From Notospermus geniculatus (Eukaryota > Nemertea > Pilidiophora > Heteronemertea > Lineidae), in NCBI GenBank assembly GCA_002633025.1, contig NMRB01000179.1, forward strand, positions 307,984 to 371,983: 64,000 bases of DNA. Direction: 5' to 3'. Every line of letters begins with the position of its first letter. Within the stretch, counting starts at the first letter, position 1. This document shows positions 26,901-36,379 of the stretch, in pieces. A program made the translations under genes and the position numbers. The notes under the pieces are model-generated. The model did not search any database and was not told the DNA's origin. It saw only the letters and a list, made by a program, of their open reading frames with translations.

Positions 26901-29900
26901 GATTGAAAGTTGTGATGGAAGTCTTTGATGTGGCATTCTGCACGGTTCACATCTCACTTGTTCACACCTGTGTATTTGTTCACATCGCATTGTGGTGAAG
27001 TATACTATGTTACTTGTTGTCAATGTACCATTGGCAATTTGAAATCGACATGAGCACACTTATTGGTTAACAGAGATTCATATACAAATCTTCCTGAAAT
27101 GCATCTAAAACTTCTTCCTGAAATGCATCTAAAAACTGAGTCAAGTTGTGTTATAATGAATTGGTCCATCCTTCATGCAAGTTCTAACTTCTATTCAACA
27201 ATTTCTGTTCCGGAGCGCTTTACATGGTTTCACTTGATTACCAAATCCTGCAAAAGTAGTTTGGTGATCTCATTGACGGAACGTACATTTTAATGCAATT
27301 TCACTTGAAAACAAGTCACTCGTGATGAAAAACCATGGCATTTTGCATCACAAGATGCCATCCCACGAAACCGGAATCTGGCATGGAAATGGCAGAAGAG
27401 AAATTCTCCATTTAAGTGTGAGAATCCCCCCCCCCACCTCCCCAGCTAAATCACTAAAATTGAATTCCCTAACCAAATGTCAACGGTCGTGAATCTACAA
27501 ATTACAAAATTTAATGCGACTCCGGTGTCGGTAGCTGCATTAGGAAACATGACATTTTCTGACTCATGGTTTCACCGGTGTATCAGGTTTCTGTTGAAGA
27601 CGTTAGCCGAACCGTATGAGCTGAAAGATCAAAGTCGTGCTGAGCAACGGATGACGTCAGTGGTTAGGTGACAAATGTCATGTTTATACTGGCACCCCCT
27701 CTGCCACATATTGCATGAACTATTTAAATTAACCTAAGTTGCTGATTTCCGTCTTGCAGAAGATGTTGATGATTTTGGTAAGTTGAATTTGAGGGAGGCG
27801 AAACTGGGAACTATCGGCATGATGCATGATTGGCCATGAAATTGGAAAGCATTGTGTAGAGTATAGAACTGCATGCAATGCAGTTACAGGGAAATGCCAC
27901 TGAAATAAAGAGCGCATGAATCATAGCTAGAAAGGCAAAAACCAGAGAAGTTGCACGCCATAACTTCCACTCAATCTCATTGCTCACATGTTGTGCTGGT
28001 TATAAAATGAGCTAATACGAAATTCTGACAAGGCAAATGTGTTTTATTCCAGTTTGAGAAATGAAAAATATTCAGTAAAATCGAAGAACCAGAAGTCAGA
28101 AATAGCTTTTTGCATTACATAAAATTTCAATTTGGAGTTGGCTTCTATTCAATTTGACGTAAATTTGCAGAAATGTGAAATGGAAAATTTTGTGCTGTGT
28201 AAAAATGTCGTCAGCAGGGTTAGCTCATGCATGATTAGATGAACCTCATCATGGCTTCGAAAATGATCATAGTCTGTTACAAAATCAAACGCATGCATGA
28301 TTTCTCCATCTCAGCATAGACTTTCTTTTGTTCCGTGGCTATTTCATACATACATTTTTTTCCACAATATAACTTTAAGTTTATACTAACATTCTCAAAT
28401 TCTCTTTTCAAAATCTAAATGTTTTTGCGTATTTTTTTCAAACGATCATTGTTTATGAATCTTCACATATGCATTAAAAATGATGTAATATATGCTTTCA
28501 TGAAAAATTATTCACACTCATTGGGTTCCATGCCTGAGACAATGGCGACACAGATACACTTAAATCCTGCTCCAAAAATTACCCAACTCATGTGCATGTC
28601 AGTGGCCAAAATCATTCTGTATATAGGTATGTGATGAAGGCATGTATATGGATGTACTTGTCAAGTTTCTGTGTGTATCATGCACATGGAGCCACATCTG
28701 TCTGAAATGTGACTCGATTGTCCTCTAGGGTCAGATGAGGTACCTGATTTCAAATTTGATGGCCCTATATTACCAAATATCAAAGAGTAAATGATAACTC
28801 TAACTCGAAGCCAAATAACGAAAACTTCATTCACGTGTCCTCGGGGTGTTCTTGTTGCTATGGGAATCAGTTTATGGTGGTACCTACCTGAACAATCTGA
28901 AGCAATTCATAATCATGTACCATACACACGTCGTACATGACAATGTACAACTCAGAAAAAACCCTAGAAACCTATTGCAGCGATTTGAAAGCGATTACCG
29001 TTAATGTGCAGTTGGTGCTAGATGAAATGGTTATGAAATCCTGTATGGAAATTACAATTAAATATTTCATGAGTTTGTTTTTATCAATAAGAACAACAGT
29101 TAATCCATTCACCGTAACTTGGACAAACCAGTGTGCATTTAATACACACACAGTTTAATTTGTAGTGTGTGCTAAGTCGCGATAGCCCTGTTTGCTATGT
29201 TTTAGCAAACTAAACAGAGGAAACTGCTAAAAACAAGTTTTCACTTTCGTTGGTCACCTGANNNNNNNNNNNNNNNNNNNNNNNNNNNNNNNNNNNNNNN
29301 NNNNNNNNNNNNNNNNNNNNNNNNNNNNNNNNNNNNNNNNNNNNNNNNNNNNNNNNNNNNNNNNNNNNNNNNNNNNNNNNNNNNNNNNNNNNNNNNNNNN
29401 NNNNNNNNNNNNNNNNNNNNNNNNNNNNNNNNNNNNNNNNNNNNNNNNNNNNNNNNNNNNNNNNNNNNNNNNNNNNNNNNNNNNNNNNNNNNNNNNNNNN
29501 NNNNNNNNNNNNNNNNNNNNNNNNNNNNNNNNNNNNNNNNNNNNNNNNNNNNGGAATGAGGAGGTCGCCTAATTTTTTCTACCATTTGATGGCGCTGCGA
29601 CCGTATCCACTTTTCCACTGTGACGTCGTACGGAACGTCAACGTCACACTGCCGTGACGTTGTGGCTTCATGCTCGCACCGCACATTGCCACGGAGATTA
29701 CGTCCTCAAGACAATGAAAAGGCCTGATACGGTCGCAGCGACATCTTTCCGTGGAGAAAAGGCGACCTCCTCATTGAGTGTGTACATAAACTGAGAACCA
29801 ATCATGTGAAATCCTTTCCTATTTCTGACACGTCCGTAAGCTGTGATTGTTCTCAAAAGATGATATTTGCAAATCAGTCCGGTTCTGCCCGAGGATTTGG

Positions 29901-32900
29901 GTTTGGTACCTAAACCATCAGCCCTCTGCCCCTCTCTTGGCGGCACAGTATACAGCCTACTAACAACCTTCTCCTAACCCAAAGGATCCTAAAAATCACT
30001 GAATAGACCGTTCTCAAATTGACGTAAACGACAAAGATCTGCGCACTTCCGCCAAAATCTCAACCACAACCTCGGTCTGAAACTGAATGACGTGACGCAG
30101 ACAACCCCACAACAGTGTCAGATGTCAAAGACGTTGTGTCAGACTCGACCATTGCTGAATCATGCTGAATCACGTCACCCGGTTTCAGATCGAGGTTGTG
30201 GTTAAGATTTCGGCGGAAGTGCGCAGATTGCGAATTCGAGAATCGTCTATATGGGACAAGTTCTTTCCCATTCTTTCTCAGTCCTCTGCACCGACTACAC
30301 CAGGCCAGAACCCTAAAATCCTGAAGCAAATAGAAATAACCTGACCAGTAGCACAGATCTTGCCTTGAAATGTACCCAGTTTATTATGATGTATCTCCCT
30401 ATCAGTGAGTTCTTTTCGCATAGGAGCAAGTGCAGGCAGTGTGGACCTGTTGCCTACCCCCGATCTCTTCTCCTCATGGACCAAGGACCTCCCCCATGAT
30501 GACGGCAATGAGAGCGACCAGATCTACGCTTTCGATGGAAAGACAAACGCTGTAGAGATCCCTGACGGGAAGATCAACCACACCCTCGGATCACACTTCA
30601 CCGTCATGGCGTGGTTGAAACACGAGCAGAATCCCCAGGATTCCAGACGTGGGGAGAAGGAGCACATCATGTGTAATGCTGATGGAGAAGGTAGGTTGAG
30701 TCTGTAGTCAGATTACCATCAACTCTTTGTCATATGATCATCAGATGTTAAGCTATGTGCTCACAGAGCTTAGTGCCTGGGCGATCTTAGCCCCAGCCAT
30801 AATCCGCGAAACCTTGCAACCATGCAGTCCTCTAAAACGTTGCGCCGTTGTGTGAACATGAGGGTGCAAGGATCTTTGCACAGCCTTGCATCCTGTGGCT
30901 GGGGTTTATGGCTGCGGCAAATATAAAAAAATGTTGATCCTTGCGATTCCGACTGTGCCGTGGGACGTAAGCACTAACGGCTTACAGGTGCACACAGAGA
31001 TTTCTTGGGGTTGCGTCCTCTCGAAGCGACTTGCGGCTAAGACTGCACGCGTGCTAAGCTCTGTGTGCACAAGGCTTCAGTCACACTGTGCGAATGTCTT
31101 TCTGCCACTTTTGAAATTGTGGATGATTTCAGGTCATTGGGTGCCAAATTCTTGGATTAAAATACAAAGCAGACATTCAGGCTGTGGTGATTCACATTCT
31201 TATGCATGAAACACAGTATTTATTCTTGACGTTCTTTTATTTCCAGAGATGAACCGCCATCACTATTCCGTGTTCATCCACAACTGCCGCCTGGTCTTCC
31301 TCCTTCGCCAGGAGTACAGCAAGGGCCATCTCAACATCTTCAAGCCTGCTGAGTGGCGCTGGAAGATTCCTGAGATTTGTGACAATGAGTGGCATCACTA
31401 CGCCATCAGCGTTGATTTCCCACAGGTAGTTGGTTTTAAAATACTCCATCTTGATCATTTCTGACCCGTCACAGCAAAACTAGGCGCATGTTGCTCAGAA
31501 GGTGAGCCTCAACGAACTAAGATGACACCAGGAGAGAATGAAAAAAATAGACTGTTTCAGATTTCACAATAGACAGACAATATTGAAAGTGACAAACATT
31601 TGGTCTCAACCGGCCAAGCTAAAAGCGACATGTGCCTGGCTTTTGCTGGATCAGGTCACATTTGTGCAATTCTCAGTCATAATATTTTGCGAAAAACTTG
31701 AAAATTTGTGCATTGATCGTGATTTCGCTGACGTCATAACTTATATTTTTCAGGTCCGTCTCTACATTGATGGCAGCCCGTTCATCGAGACCAAGAGGAA
31801 CCCAGAGATCATCGATGACTGGCCACTCCACAAGACCAAGGGAATCCACTTCACCAAACTGGTTGTTGGTGCCTGCTGGCAAGGTATGTATTAGCACTTT
31901 CGACTTGCTATGCAGTCTCAAAGCGCTTCACATACCCCAATCTCTCTAGAACCCTTTCTGGGGAACTCCCAGGGCCGTATGCACCAACGAAGATTATCCT
32001 GAACTCTGGTTGAGCCACAGCTTTTCAATTGTTCAGGTTTGCCAGGGCATGATGTGACAATGGAAAAGTTATGGCTCAACCTGAGTTCAAGATAATCTTC
32101 GTTGGCGGATCCCCCTGGGTATTGACCCTGTGGCATTTCATGTGGCTAGATATTCTGTCCTTTCTCATAGATATCATATTTCTTACAGGCGGTGAGAAGT
32201 CCCTAAGCCAACACTTCAAGGGCTACATGGCCGGCCTTTCCATCCTCCGAGGCAAAACTGAGAGCGACCGCGTCATCAAATGCTTGAACAACTGCAAGGA
32301 AAAGCTGGACTTCCATGCTGTTTACCTGATGGACGGGGGCATGTCTATCTCTTACAATAGCGAGATGACCCAGATCACCGTTAATGGACACAATCTGACT
32401 GAAGTGCAACGCATTCTGGCACAAGTTGGCTACATTAACTTCCGTACGTTCCCAACCCCTGGCCGACGCAACCTCAAGATTACTACAAATATCAAGTAAG
32501 TGTTGCCAGATGCTTTTCATACTACTACTAGGCTGTGTAGGGTGGAGACAATTGTCTATTCCTTCAAAAAGGTATTCTGCNACTGATGACCAGTGATGAT
32601 CACCTGCGATATGTGCCCACTTTTCCAAGATCAGGTTACATTTGTGCAATTCTCAGTCAAAATATTTTGCGAACAACTTGAAAATTTGTTCATTGATCGT
32701 GATTTCGCTGACATCATAACTTATATTTTTCAGGTCCGTCTCTACATTGATGGCAGCCCGTTCATCGAGACCAAGAGGAACCCAGAGATCATCGATGACT
32801 GGCCACTCCACAAGACCAAGGGAATCCACTTCACCAAACTGGTTGTTGGTGCCTGCTGGCAAGGTATGTATTAGCGCTTTCCATCGTTGTTATGGTGTCT

Positions 32901-35900
32901 CAAAGCGCTTCTCATACCCCCGTCTCTCTAGAAGCTTTTCTGGGGAACTCAAAGGGTGGTTCATTCAGCGTTCAGTTGATCCTTTCAGACCAGGTATTAA
33001 AAGTTCAGATTGGCGGATCCCCTGGGTATTGACCCTGTGGTTAGATATTCTGTCTTTTCTCTTAAGATGGGGATGTGGCCTAGTGGTTAAGGCATGCTGC
33101 ACCTTAGTGCTGGCGATTGATGCCTTATCCCAGGGTCCGTGGCTTCGAGTCTGGTAGGAAGCTATGTCTTTCACCTCTTCTCATAGATATCATATTTCTT
33201 ACAGGTGGTGAGAAGTCCCTAAGCCAACACTTCAAGGGCTACATGGCCGGCCTTTCCATCCTCCGGGGCAAAACTGAGAGCGATCGCGTCATCAAATGCT
33301 TGAACAACTGCAAGGAAAAGCTGGACTTCCATGCTGTTTACCTTATGGACGGGGGCATGTCGATCTCTTACAACAGCGAGATGACCCAGATCACCGTTAA
33401 CGGACACAATCTGACTGAAGTGCAACGCATTCTGGCACAAGTTGGCTACATTAACTTCCGTACGTTCCCAACCCCTGGCCGACGCAACCTCAAGATTACT
33501 ACAAATATCAAGTAAGTGTTGCCAGATGCTTTTCATACTACTAATAGGCTGTGTAGGGTGGAGACAATTGGCTATTCCTTCAAAAAGATATTCTGCATGG
33601 AAGGCAGATTTGCTTAGCTAAATCTTATCACTTCCAAGATAAATTTACTATACTTAGTTCCAATGTTTGTTTTTCCAGGTGCAAAAAGAGTAACATCATG
33701 AAGGTCCCCGACATCAGCAGCTACATACAAGTCCTCGAGAGTCAGACGCCCAAGATTACGATCGGCGGTATCAAGACTTTGACGAAGAAGGAAGAAGAAT
33801 TGGAAAAGATTGGCCAGCAGATCTTCCCCGATTTGATCATCATGACCTCTATGGGCAACGAGAAGAAGGAGACCAAGGAGAAGACGGCTGAGAGATTTGC
33901 GTCGTATTTGTTCAAGAGCAAAGTGTTTGCCAATTCTAGTAAGGAACTCTACTTGCTTATCCTGTTGAAAATCACTGAGGGTACTTTCAAAGGGGCTCAG
34001 TATTGCTGATGAGTGTTGTACTTAGCTGGCTTTTGAGAGAGAAATACCACAAGAGACCCCTTTTAAAAATTCTGTTGTATGATTTGTTAGGCCGAGTATG
34101 CATAAGCTATTCCATTGTGGTGTGTTCCCTTGTTCCGTGGATACAAGCCGTTAGGACAGTGAGACCTGGCCTTGTACCCTATGGAAATGGAAAGTAGGCC
34201 TAAGCAAATCAAAGGTTCATTCTCTCTGTGATGCATCACAAGGTCACATGGAACATGGAAACATGCCACAACGGAATAGCCTTTGGATACACGGCCTTAA
34301 GGACATGCCTACTAGTTAATTAGCATTGTGGTGATCTTTTGGGAGAACTGGCTAGAAATCTACATGTATTTGATTTTGTTGAAACTTTATCAAAATATGC
34401 GTTTGACTCATTCCAGATCCTCCAAAACCACAGACAGCAGAAGACCACAAACAAGAATACAAACTGGACTCCTGTGTTGTGAAAACGTTCCCACCGATGT
34501 CCTCTGATGAGAAACTGACAGTCCCTGAGAACGCAATCCACGCTATGGGTCTTGAGGCCTCTGTCAGCAAGAATGGAATCGTCATTACCGGCGCCGATAA
34601 GATGATCAACTACGAAACAATTCTGCGTGAGGTTCACTACTTGAACAGGAACCCCAGCGTCCTCAACTCACGAACATTCACTCTCACGTGCTCCGAGCTG
34701 AATGGACGATTTGTCAGCAATGATTTTGAAGTCACGGTAAGTGTTTTAGCCCTCGGCCCCAATGGGCGTGAAAGGTATTGACATCATCCATGATATCCAC
34801 CCGTAAACTTTTCCATTCCGAAGGATAATTTATGCGTTGCTGGAGAAATAGATCTGAAATTTCCATGGTAGTTCTTTGGTGGATTGAGGAAGACACCTGT
34901 TGAAAACCATGGCTATCACTCCTCCACCAAGATGGCTGCTCTGGCAGCCATTTTGAATTTCGTTTCCAGATGAAAACTGATGCATGGGCTGACCGTTTTG
35001 CCTTTAAAACTGTTCAATCTGTACTGCATGGAGTAGGCCTACATCATTCCGTAACAGGCCTGCACAATGCTTTTGTCATCATTGTGAAAGAATGACTTTT
35101 GACTTTGAATGAATGAAACAGAAGAGTTAGAAGTCTTTGAAGACTATTCGTAACTAAATTGCTTATCATATTGTTCACAGGTCCACATCGTCCATGATCT
35201 GCCCGAGGCTCACACTCATGCAAGTCATGCCCAGGTCAACGACATGAAGGCAAACCATCACCAGAACTACAAGGCATACGAGGCCAAGGAGATTGGCCTG
35301 AACAGCGGCAGCGCTGGAGACCAATCGAATAATGTTGCTCACGGAGCGAGTAAGCACATGATATTCGTTTGTGCACCTCCTTCGTTATTTTGCACTTTCA
35401 TGGACTGCCACATGCCAAGACAACCTGACTAGTTTATCAGTGGACTGTCAGAGTGTCTTGGCAGAAACATCACTGCCAGTCACCTCTGTGGTTCTTGGCT
35501 CAATTCTGTTTAAGTTTTTTCCATGCCGCAGAAATATGTTGGAAAAATTTGAAGAAAAATTCTTCAGATGGTTGATAGGGCAAACCTTTCTTCAAATATT
35601 TTTTAATCAGTGCCACAGGATGTGAGAAAACTTTGATAGAATATGCCGTCCGACAGACCATGACGCTCTGCTTTCTTTCAGGTATTGGTATGTTCATCAT
35701 CATCGTCGTCTGCGTTGGCTTCCTCATCTTCATGATCATCCTCGGCGTGATCCGAATCCGCACGTTCCACAAGCGCGTCCAGGTTTTACAGGTGGAGGAG
35801 AAACAGGAGATGGAATGGGATAACTCAGCTCTCACGATCACCGTCAACCCCATGGAGGCTGAGGACATGGGAATGGGTGCTGACATGAGTGTAAGTTGGG

Positions 35901-36379
35901 CAAAAATGTCATTAAAGATAATGTATCACGGGTATTGTCATGGGCCACGAAAATTATTGTTAATTTACATTTTGTTTGTTTGTGTCCAGTCTTTCTTTGT
36001 CTTGTGAGTAATTATTTGTTGGTGACATGCCTCTTTCGAAATTCTTTTGAGAGCAAAAGTATTCAATTCGTTGGGTTGGCATGTCCCGAAAGTCAAAAAT
36101 AACTGTGCACAGTGGCCAAAATATGATTGTCTGTGGTCGTCCTGTTGTGTTTATACCAGATTTTGTAATGGTGTGATAGTTCTATGAGTCTAACCAGTCT
36201 TAATTGTGTTTCAGAATTTTGACGAGTTCAATACAGAAACGCACGCACTTCGCGACGACAGCGACAGTGATGACGACGATGGGTCAAGTTACCATGACGA
36301 CATCGAGAGTTCAGAAGACGAAGCCGAGAAGGTCAAGGACAGGGAGCTAGAGTGGGACGATTCGACACTCACGTTTTGA
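8823..36379 (+). CDS. CLSTN1: Calsyntenin (5' end missing)
   Basis: Calsyntenins are type I transmembrane proteins of the cadherin superfamily. They act at synapses and in axonal transport as cargo adaptors that bind kinesin light chain. Exons seen: 8823-8971, 9885-10084, 23106-23258, 23561-23752, 30424-30690, 31247-31425, 31754-31883, 32189-32495, 33679-33938, 34417-34736, 35181-35349, 35682-35890, 36215-36379. All junctions are GT-AG and the phases join without a frameshift to give about 899 residues. Diagnostic blocks are the cadherin motif IEAYDCG, the GKGCDRDTYS block, MNRHHYS and VVGACWQG of the LG domain, CSELNGR, the transmembrane helix, and the cytoplasmic motifs EWDNSALTITVNPME and LEWDDSTL. 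The signal peptide and the start of cadherin 1 (roughly 80-100 residues) were not found and probably lie upstream. Two exons are present twice (32734-32863 and 33205-33511), probably through unmerged haplotypes. Confidence 0.93.
9885..10084 (+). CDS. CLSTN1: Calsyntenin exon, cadherin 1-2 junction
   Basis: Encodes VHIRV...EEG...KICNYRV...VPFTVDK, which is the family's cadherin 2 start with its ICNYEI and DVPF motifs. It enters in phase 2 and leaves in phase 1 at CAAG|GTGGGT. A 13-kb intron follows. Confidence 0.9.
11493..11518. repeat. (CCA)n microsatellite
   Basis: About eight tandem CCA units within the 13-kb intron. Confidence 0.9.
11686..11810. repeat. Dispersed repeat (GGGGCAATTCCACGATTTCGG)
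   Basis: Reverse complement of a segment around 46440-46545 (AATCATTGAAATTCACCGCAG... and CCGAAATCGTGGA). Related pieces lie at 17266-17512 and 63781-63860. Confidence 0.65.
12544..12860. mobile_element. TAGCCCC-ended MITE, copy 1
   Basis: The left end TAGCCCCTTTTACACTAGGC matches the reverse complement of the right end of the element at 14584-14790. The right end here is less clear. Confidence 0.5.
13458..13497. repeat. Perfect 18-bp hairpin
   Basis: TCCAACTTACAGTGTAGA and its exact reverse complement are separated by CCAG. Confidence 0.95.
14584..14790. mobile_element. TAGCCCC-ended palindromic MITE, copy 2
   Basis: AAGCCCCATTTACACTA at the left faces TAGTGCAAAAGGGGCTA at the right, with further inner inverted similarity (CTCGGTC, GAGC). 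Confidence 0.7.
16575..16770. repeat. TGACGTCA/GTCACGTCA-rich block
   Basis: Multiple TGACGTCA or CACGTCA words, including CACGTCACGTCACGTCATG. It could be repeat-derived or a cluster of CREB/ATF sites. No gene start is next to it. Confidence 0.45.
18403..18595. mobile_element. GTGTGGCGATCTAGG inverted-repeat element
   Basis: GTGTGGCGATCTAGGAAAACC faces GGTTTTCCTAGACCGCCTCAC. A related copy in opposite orientation lies at 58726-58880. Confidence 0.7.
18864..18971. mobile_element. CATCCTCCC hairpin element, copy 1
   Basis: Near-perfect hairpin with about 45-bp arms: GCATCCTCCCACAGCAGGG facing CCCTGCTATGGGAGGATG. Copies at 21620 and 58164. Confidence 0.8.
20558..20730. mobile_element. CAGTGGAACCTCTC-type inverted repeat, copy 2
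   Basis: AGAACCTCTCTATTACAGACACC faces GGTGTCCGCTAAGAGAGGTTCC, with repeated GTGTCCTTAAT(A/T)GAGAGG inside. Confidence 0.7.
21620..21712. mobile_element. CATCCTCCC hairpin element, copy 2
   Basis: Same family as 18864: CATCCTCCCATAGCAGGG facing CCCCTGTGGTGGGAGGA. It also carries the CTCGCTCCTCTTCA inner arm. Confidence 0.75.
23106..23258 (+). CDS. CLSTN1: Calsyntenin exon, cadherin 2 end
   Basis: Encodes GNILLKK...HILAVEAVDCKN...VNIQVYKKCDLGWKG. This is the family's second cadherin end followed by the CxxGWQ linker. The acceptor is TTTTACAG and the exon is phase 1 in and out. Confidence 0.9.
23561..23752 (+). CDS. CLSTN1: Calsyntenin exon, linker with GKGCDRDTYS
   Basis: Encodes RIEYEPRSG...FDTCNDPCE...KHIGKGCDRDTYSIKS...LC. 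The RIEYEP and HIGKGCDRDTYS blocks are nearly identical to vertebrate calsyntenins. Phase 1 in and out. Confidence 0.95.
23922..24063. mobile_element. GGGCCGTATGCACC palindromic MITE, copy 1
   Basis: GTATGCACCAATGAAGATC and GATAATCTTCATTGGTGCAT face each other, with inner GGTTGAGC/GCTCAACC. Second copy at 31971-32105. Confidence 0.75.
25031..25078. repeat. (CGTCCGT)n simple repeat
   Basis: Tandem GTCGTCCGTC units near the left end of the nested insertion. Confidence 0.85.
25120..25643. repeat. Duplicated ~187-bp segment with single N
   Basis: 25120-25306 recurs at 25455-25643 with few changes. The first copy ends exactly at the N at 25307, and the second continues without a break. Confidence 0.8.
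29262..29552. other. Sequencing gap, 291 N
   Basis: A run of N within the calsyntenin intron, next to the left end of an inverted-repeat element. Confidence 0.99.
29555..29775. mobile_element. AATGAGGAGGTCGCC inverted-repeat element
   Basis: AATGAGGAGGTCGCC...GCTGCGACCGTATC faces GATACGGTCGCAGC...GGCGACCTCCTCATT. Its left end abuts the gap. Confidence 0.8.
30004..30250. mobile_element. TAGACGATTCTC MITE, intact copy
   Basis: Inverted arms of about 80 bp share GATCTGCGCACTTCCGCC and CAACCACAACCTCG-type blocks. It ends 173 bp before a calsyntenin exon. Confidence 0.8.
30424..30690 (+). CDS. CLSTN1: Calsyntenin exon, LG domain part 1
   Basis: Encodes GASAGSVDLLPTP...FDGKTNAVEIPDG...FTVMAWLKHEQ...IMCNADGEG. 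This is the start of the laminin-G/concanavalin-like domain. The acceptor is TTTTCGCATAG and the exon is phase 1 in and out. Confidence 0.95.
31247..31425 (+). CDS. CLSTN1: Calsyntenin exon, LG domain part 2
   Basis: Encodes EMNRHHYSVFIHNCRLVFLL...FKPAEWRWKI...CDNEWHHYAISVDFPQ, the most conserved part of the family's LG domain. Phase 1 in, phase 0 out. Confidence 0.96.
31754..31883 (+). CDS. CLSTN1: Calsyntenin exon, LG part 3 (copy 1)
   Basis: Encodes VRLYIDGSPF...DDWPLHK...LVVGACWQG. The 130-nt exon goes from phase 0 to phase 1. A protein-identical copy lies at 32734-32863. Confidence 0.92.
31971..32105. mobile_element. GGGCCGTATGCACC MITE, copy 2
   Basis: Same family as 23922-24063, lacking its last few bases on the right. 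It is present only in copy 1 of the duplicated calsyntenin segment. Confidence 0.7.
32189..32495 (+). CDS. CLSTN1: Calsyntenin exon, post-LG region (copy 1)
   Basis: Encodes GGEKSLSQHFKGYMAGLSIL...VIKCLNNCKE...VGYINFRTFPTPG...NIK. It runs from phase 1 to phase 2 over 307 nt. A protein-identical copy lies at 33205-33511. Confidence 0.92.
32734..32863 (+). CDS. CLSTN1: Calsyntenin LG part 3 exon, second copy
   Basis: This is a second copy of the 31754-31883 exon with the same splice sites, encoding the same residues. Splicing the preceding 307-nt copy (phase 2 out) to this exon (phase 0 in) would break the frame, so both copies cannot be used in series. It is probably the other haplotype. Confidence 0.8.
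33065..33175 (+). mobile_element. tRNA-derived SINE-like element
   Basis: A-box TGGCCTAGTGG at 33076-33086 and B-box-like GGCTTCGAGTC at 33141-33151, spaced as in tRNA promoters. It is present only in copy 2 of the duplicated segment. No tRNA cloverleaf fit is claimed. Confidence 0.6.
33205..33511 (+). CDS. CLSTN1: Calsyntenin post-LG exon, second copy
   Basis: Second copy of 32189-32495. It differs only by synonymous changes at the positions I compared (for example CGA/CGG, GAC/GAT and CTG/CTT codons). Either copy, but not both, joins in frame to 33679. Confidence 0.8.
33679..33938 (+). CDS. CLSTN1: Calsyntenin exon, extracellular middle
   Basis: Encodes KCKKSNIMKVPDISSYIQVLES...ITIGG...IFPDLIIMTS, matching the family's ISIPEVDAYVMVLQ and LFPDIKIVS blocks. 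A Lys/Glu-rich stretch follows. Phase 2 in, phase 1 out at TTCTA|GTAAGG. Confidence 0.9.
34417..34736 (+). CDS. CLSTN1: Calsyntenin exon with CSELNGR
   Basis: Encodes KLDSCVV...INYETILREVHYLNRNP...FTLTCSELNGRFVSNDFEVT. The YEQVLHHIRYRNW and CSELNGRYTSNEF equivalents are clear. Phase 1 in, phase 0 out. Confidence 0.95.
35181..35349 (+). CDS. CLSTN1: Calsyntenin juxtamembrane exon
   Basis: Encodes VHIVHDLPEAHTHASHAQVND... and a His/Asn-rich stalk before the membrane, the region where ectodomain shedding occurs in vertebrate family members. Phase 0 in, phase 1 out. Confidence 0.85.
35682..35890 (+). CDS. CLSTN1: Calsyntenin transmembrane exon and first W-acidic motif
   Basis: Encodes a single transmembrane helix (about GMFIIIVVCVGFLIFMIILG) followed by basic VIRIRTFHKR and the motif MEWDNSALTITVNPME. 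In calsyntenins this W-acidic motif binds kinesin light chain. Phase 1 in, phase 0 out. Confidence 0.96.
36215..36379 (+). CDS. CLSTN1: Calsyntenin last exon, acidic tail and second W-acidic motif
   Basis: Encodes a highly acidic Asp/Glu/Ser tail ending LEWDDSTLTF and a TGA at 36377-36379. This closely matches the vertebrate C-terminus LEWDDSTLPY, the second kinesin-light-chain motif. Confidence 0.96.
   Translation, partial: NFDEFNTETHALRDDSDSDDDDGSSYHDDIESSEDEAEKVKDRELEWDDSTLTF

Larger units (their letters stand above)
23753..30423 (+). other. 6.7-kb calsyntenin intron with nested MITEs and gap
   Basis: Holds several inverted-repeat elements (listed separately), a transposon nested in a MITE at 24841-26362, and the 291-bp gap. 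The flanking exons are directly contiguous in the family, so no coding sequence needs to be hidden in the gap. Confidence 0.75.
31600..33596. repeat. Tandem ~1-kb duplication of two calsyntenin exons
   Basis: Copy 1 is about 31600-32580 and copy 2 is 32582-33596, separated by a single N at 32581. Exons are identical in protein and introns differ by insertions. Confidence 0.85.

Noticed and set aside
32203-32649. Minus-strand open frames of 105-148 codons over the calsyntenin exons
   Set aside because: They are exact antisense mirrors of calsyntenin coding exons.
33065-33165. Functional tRNA gene
   Set aside because: A- and B-box-like motifs are present, but the B box deviates and I could not form a cloverleaf. 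A SINE fits better.
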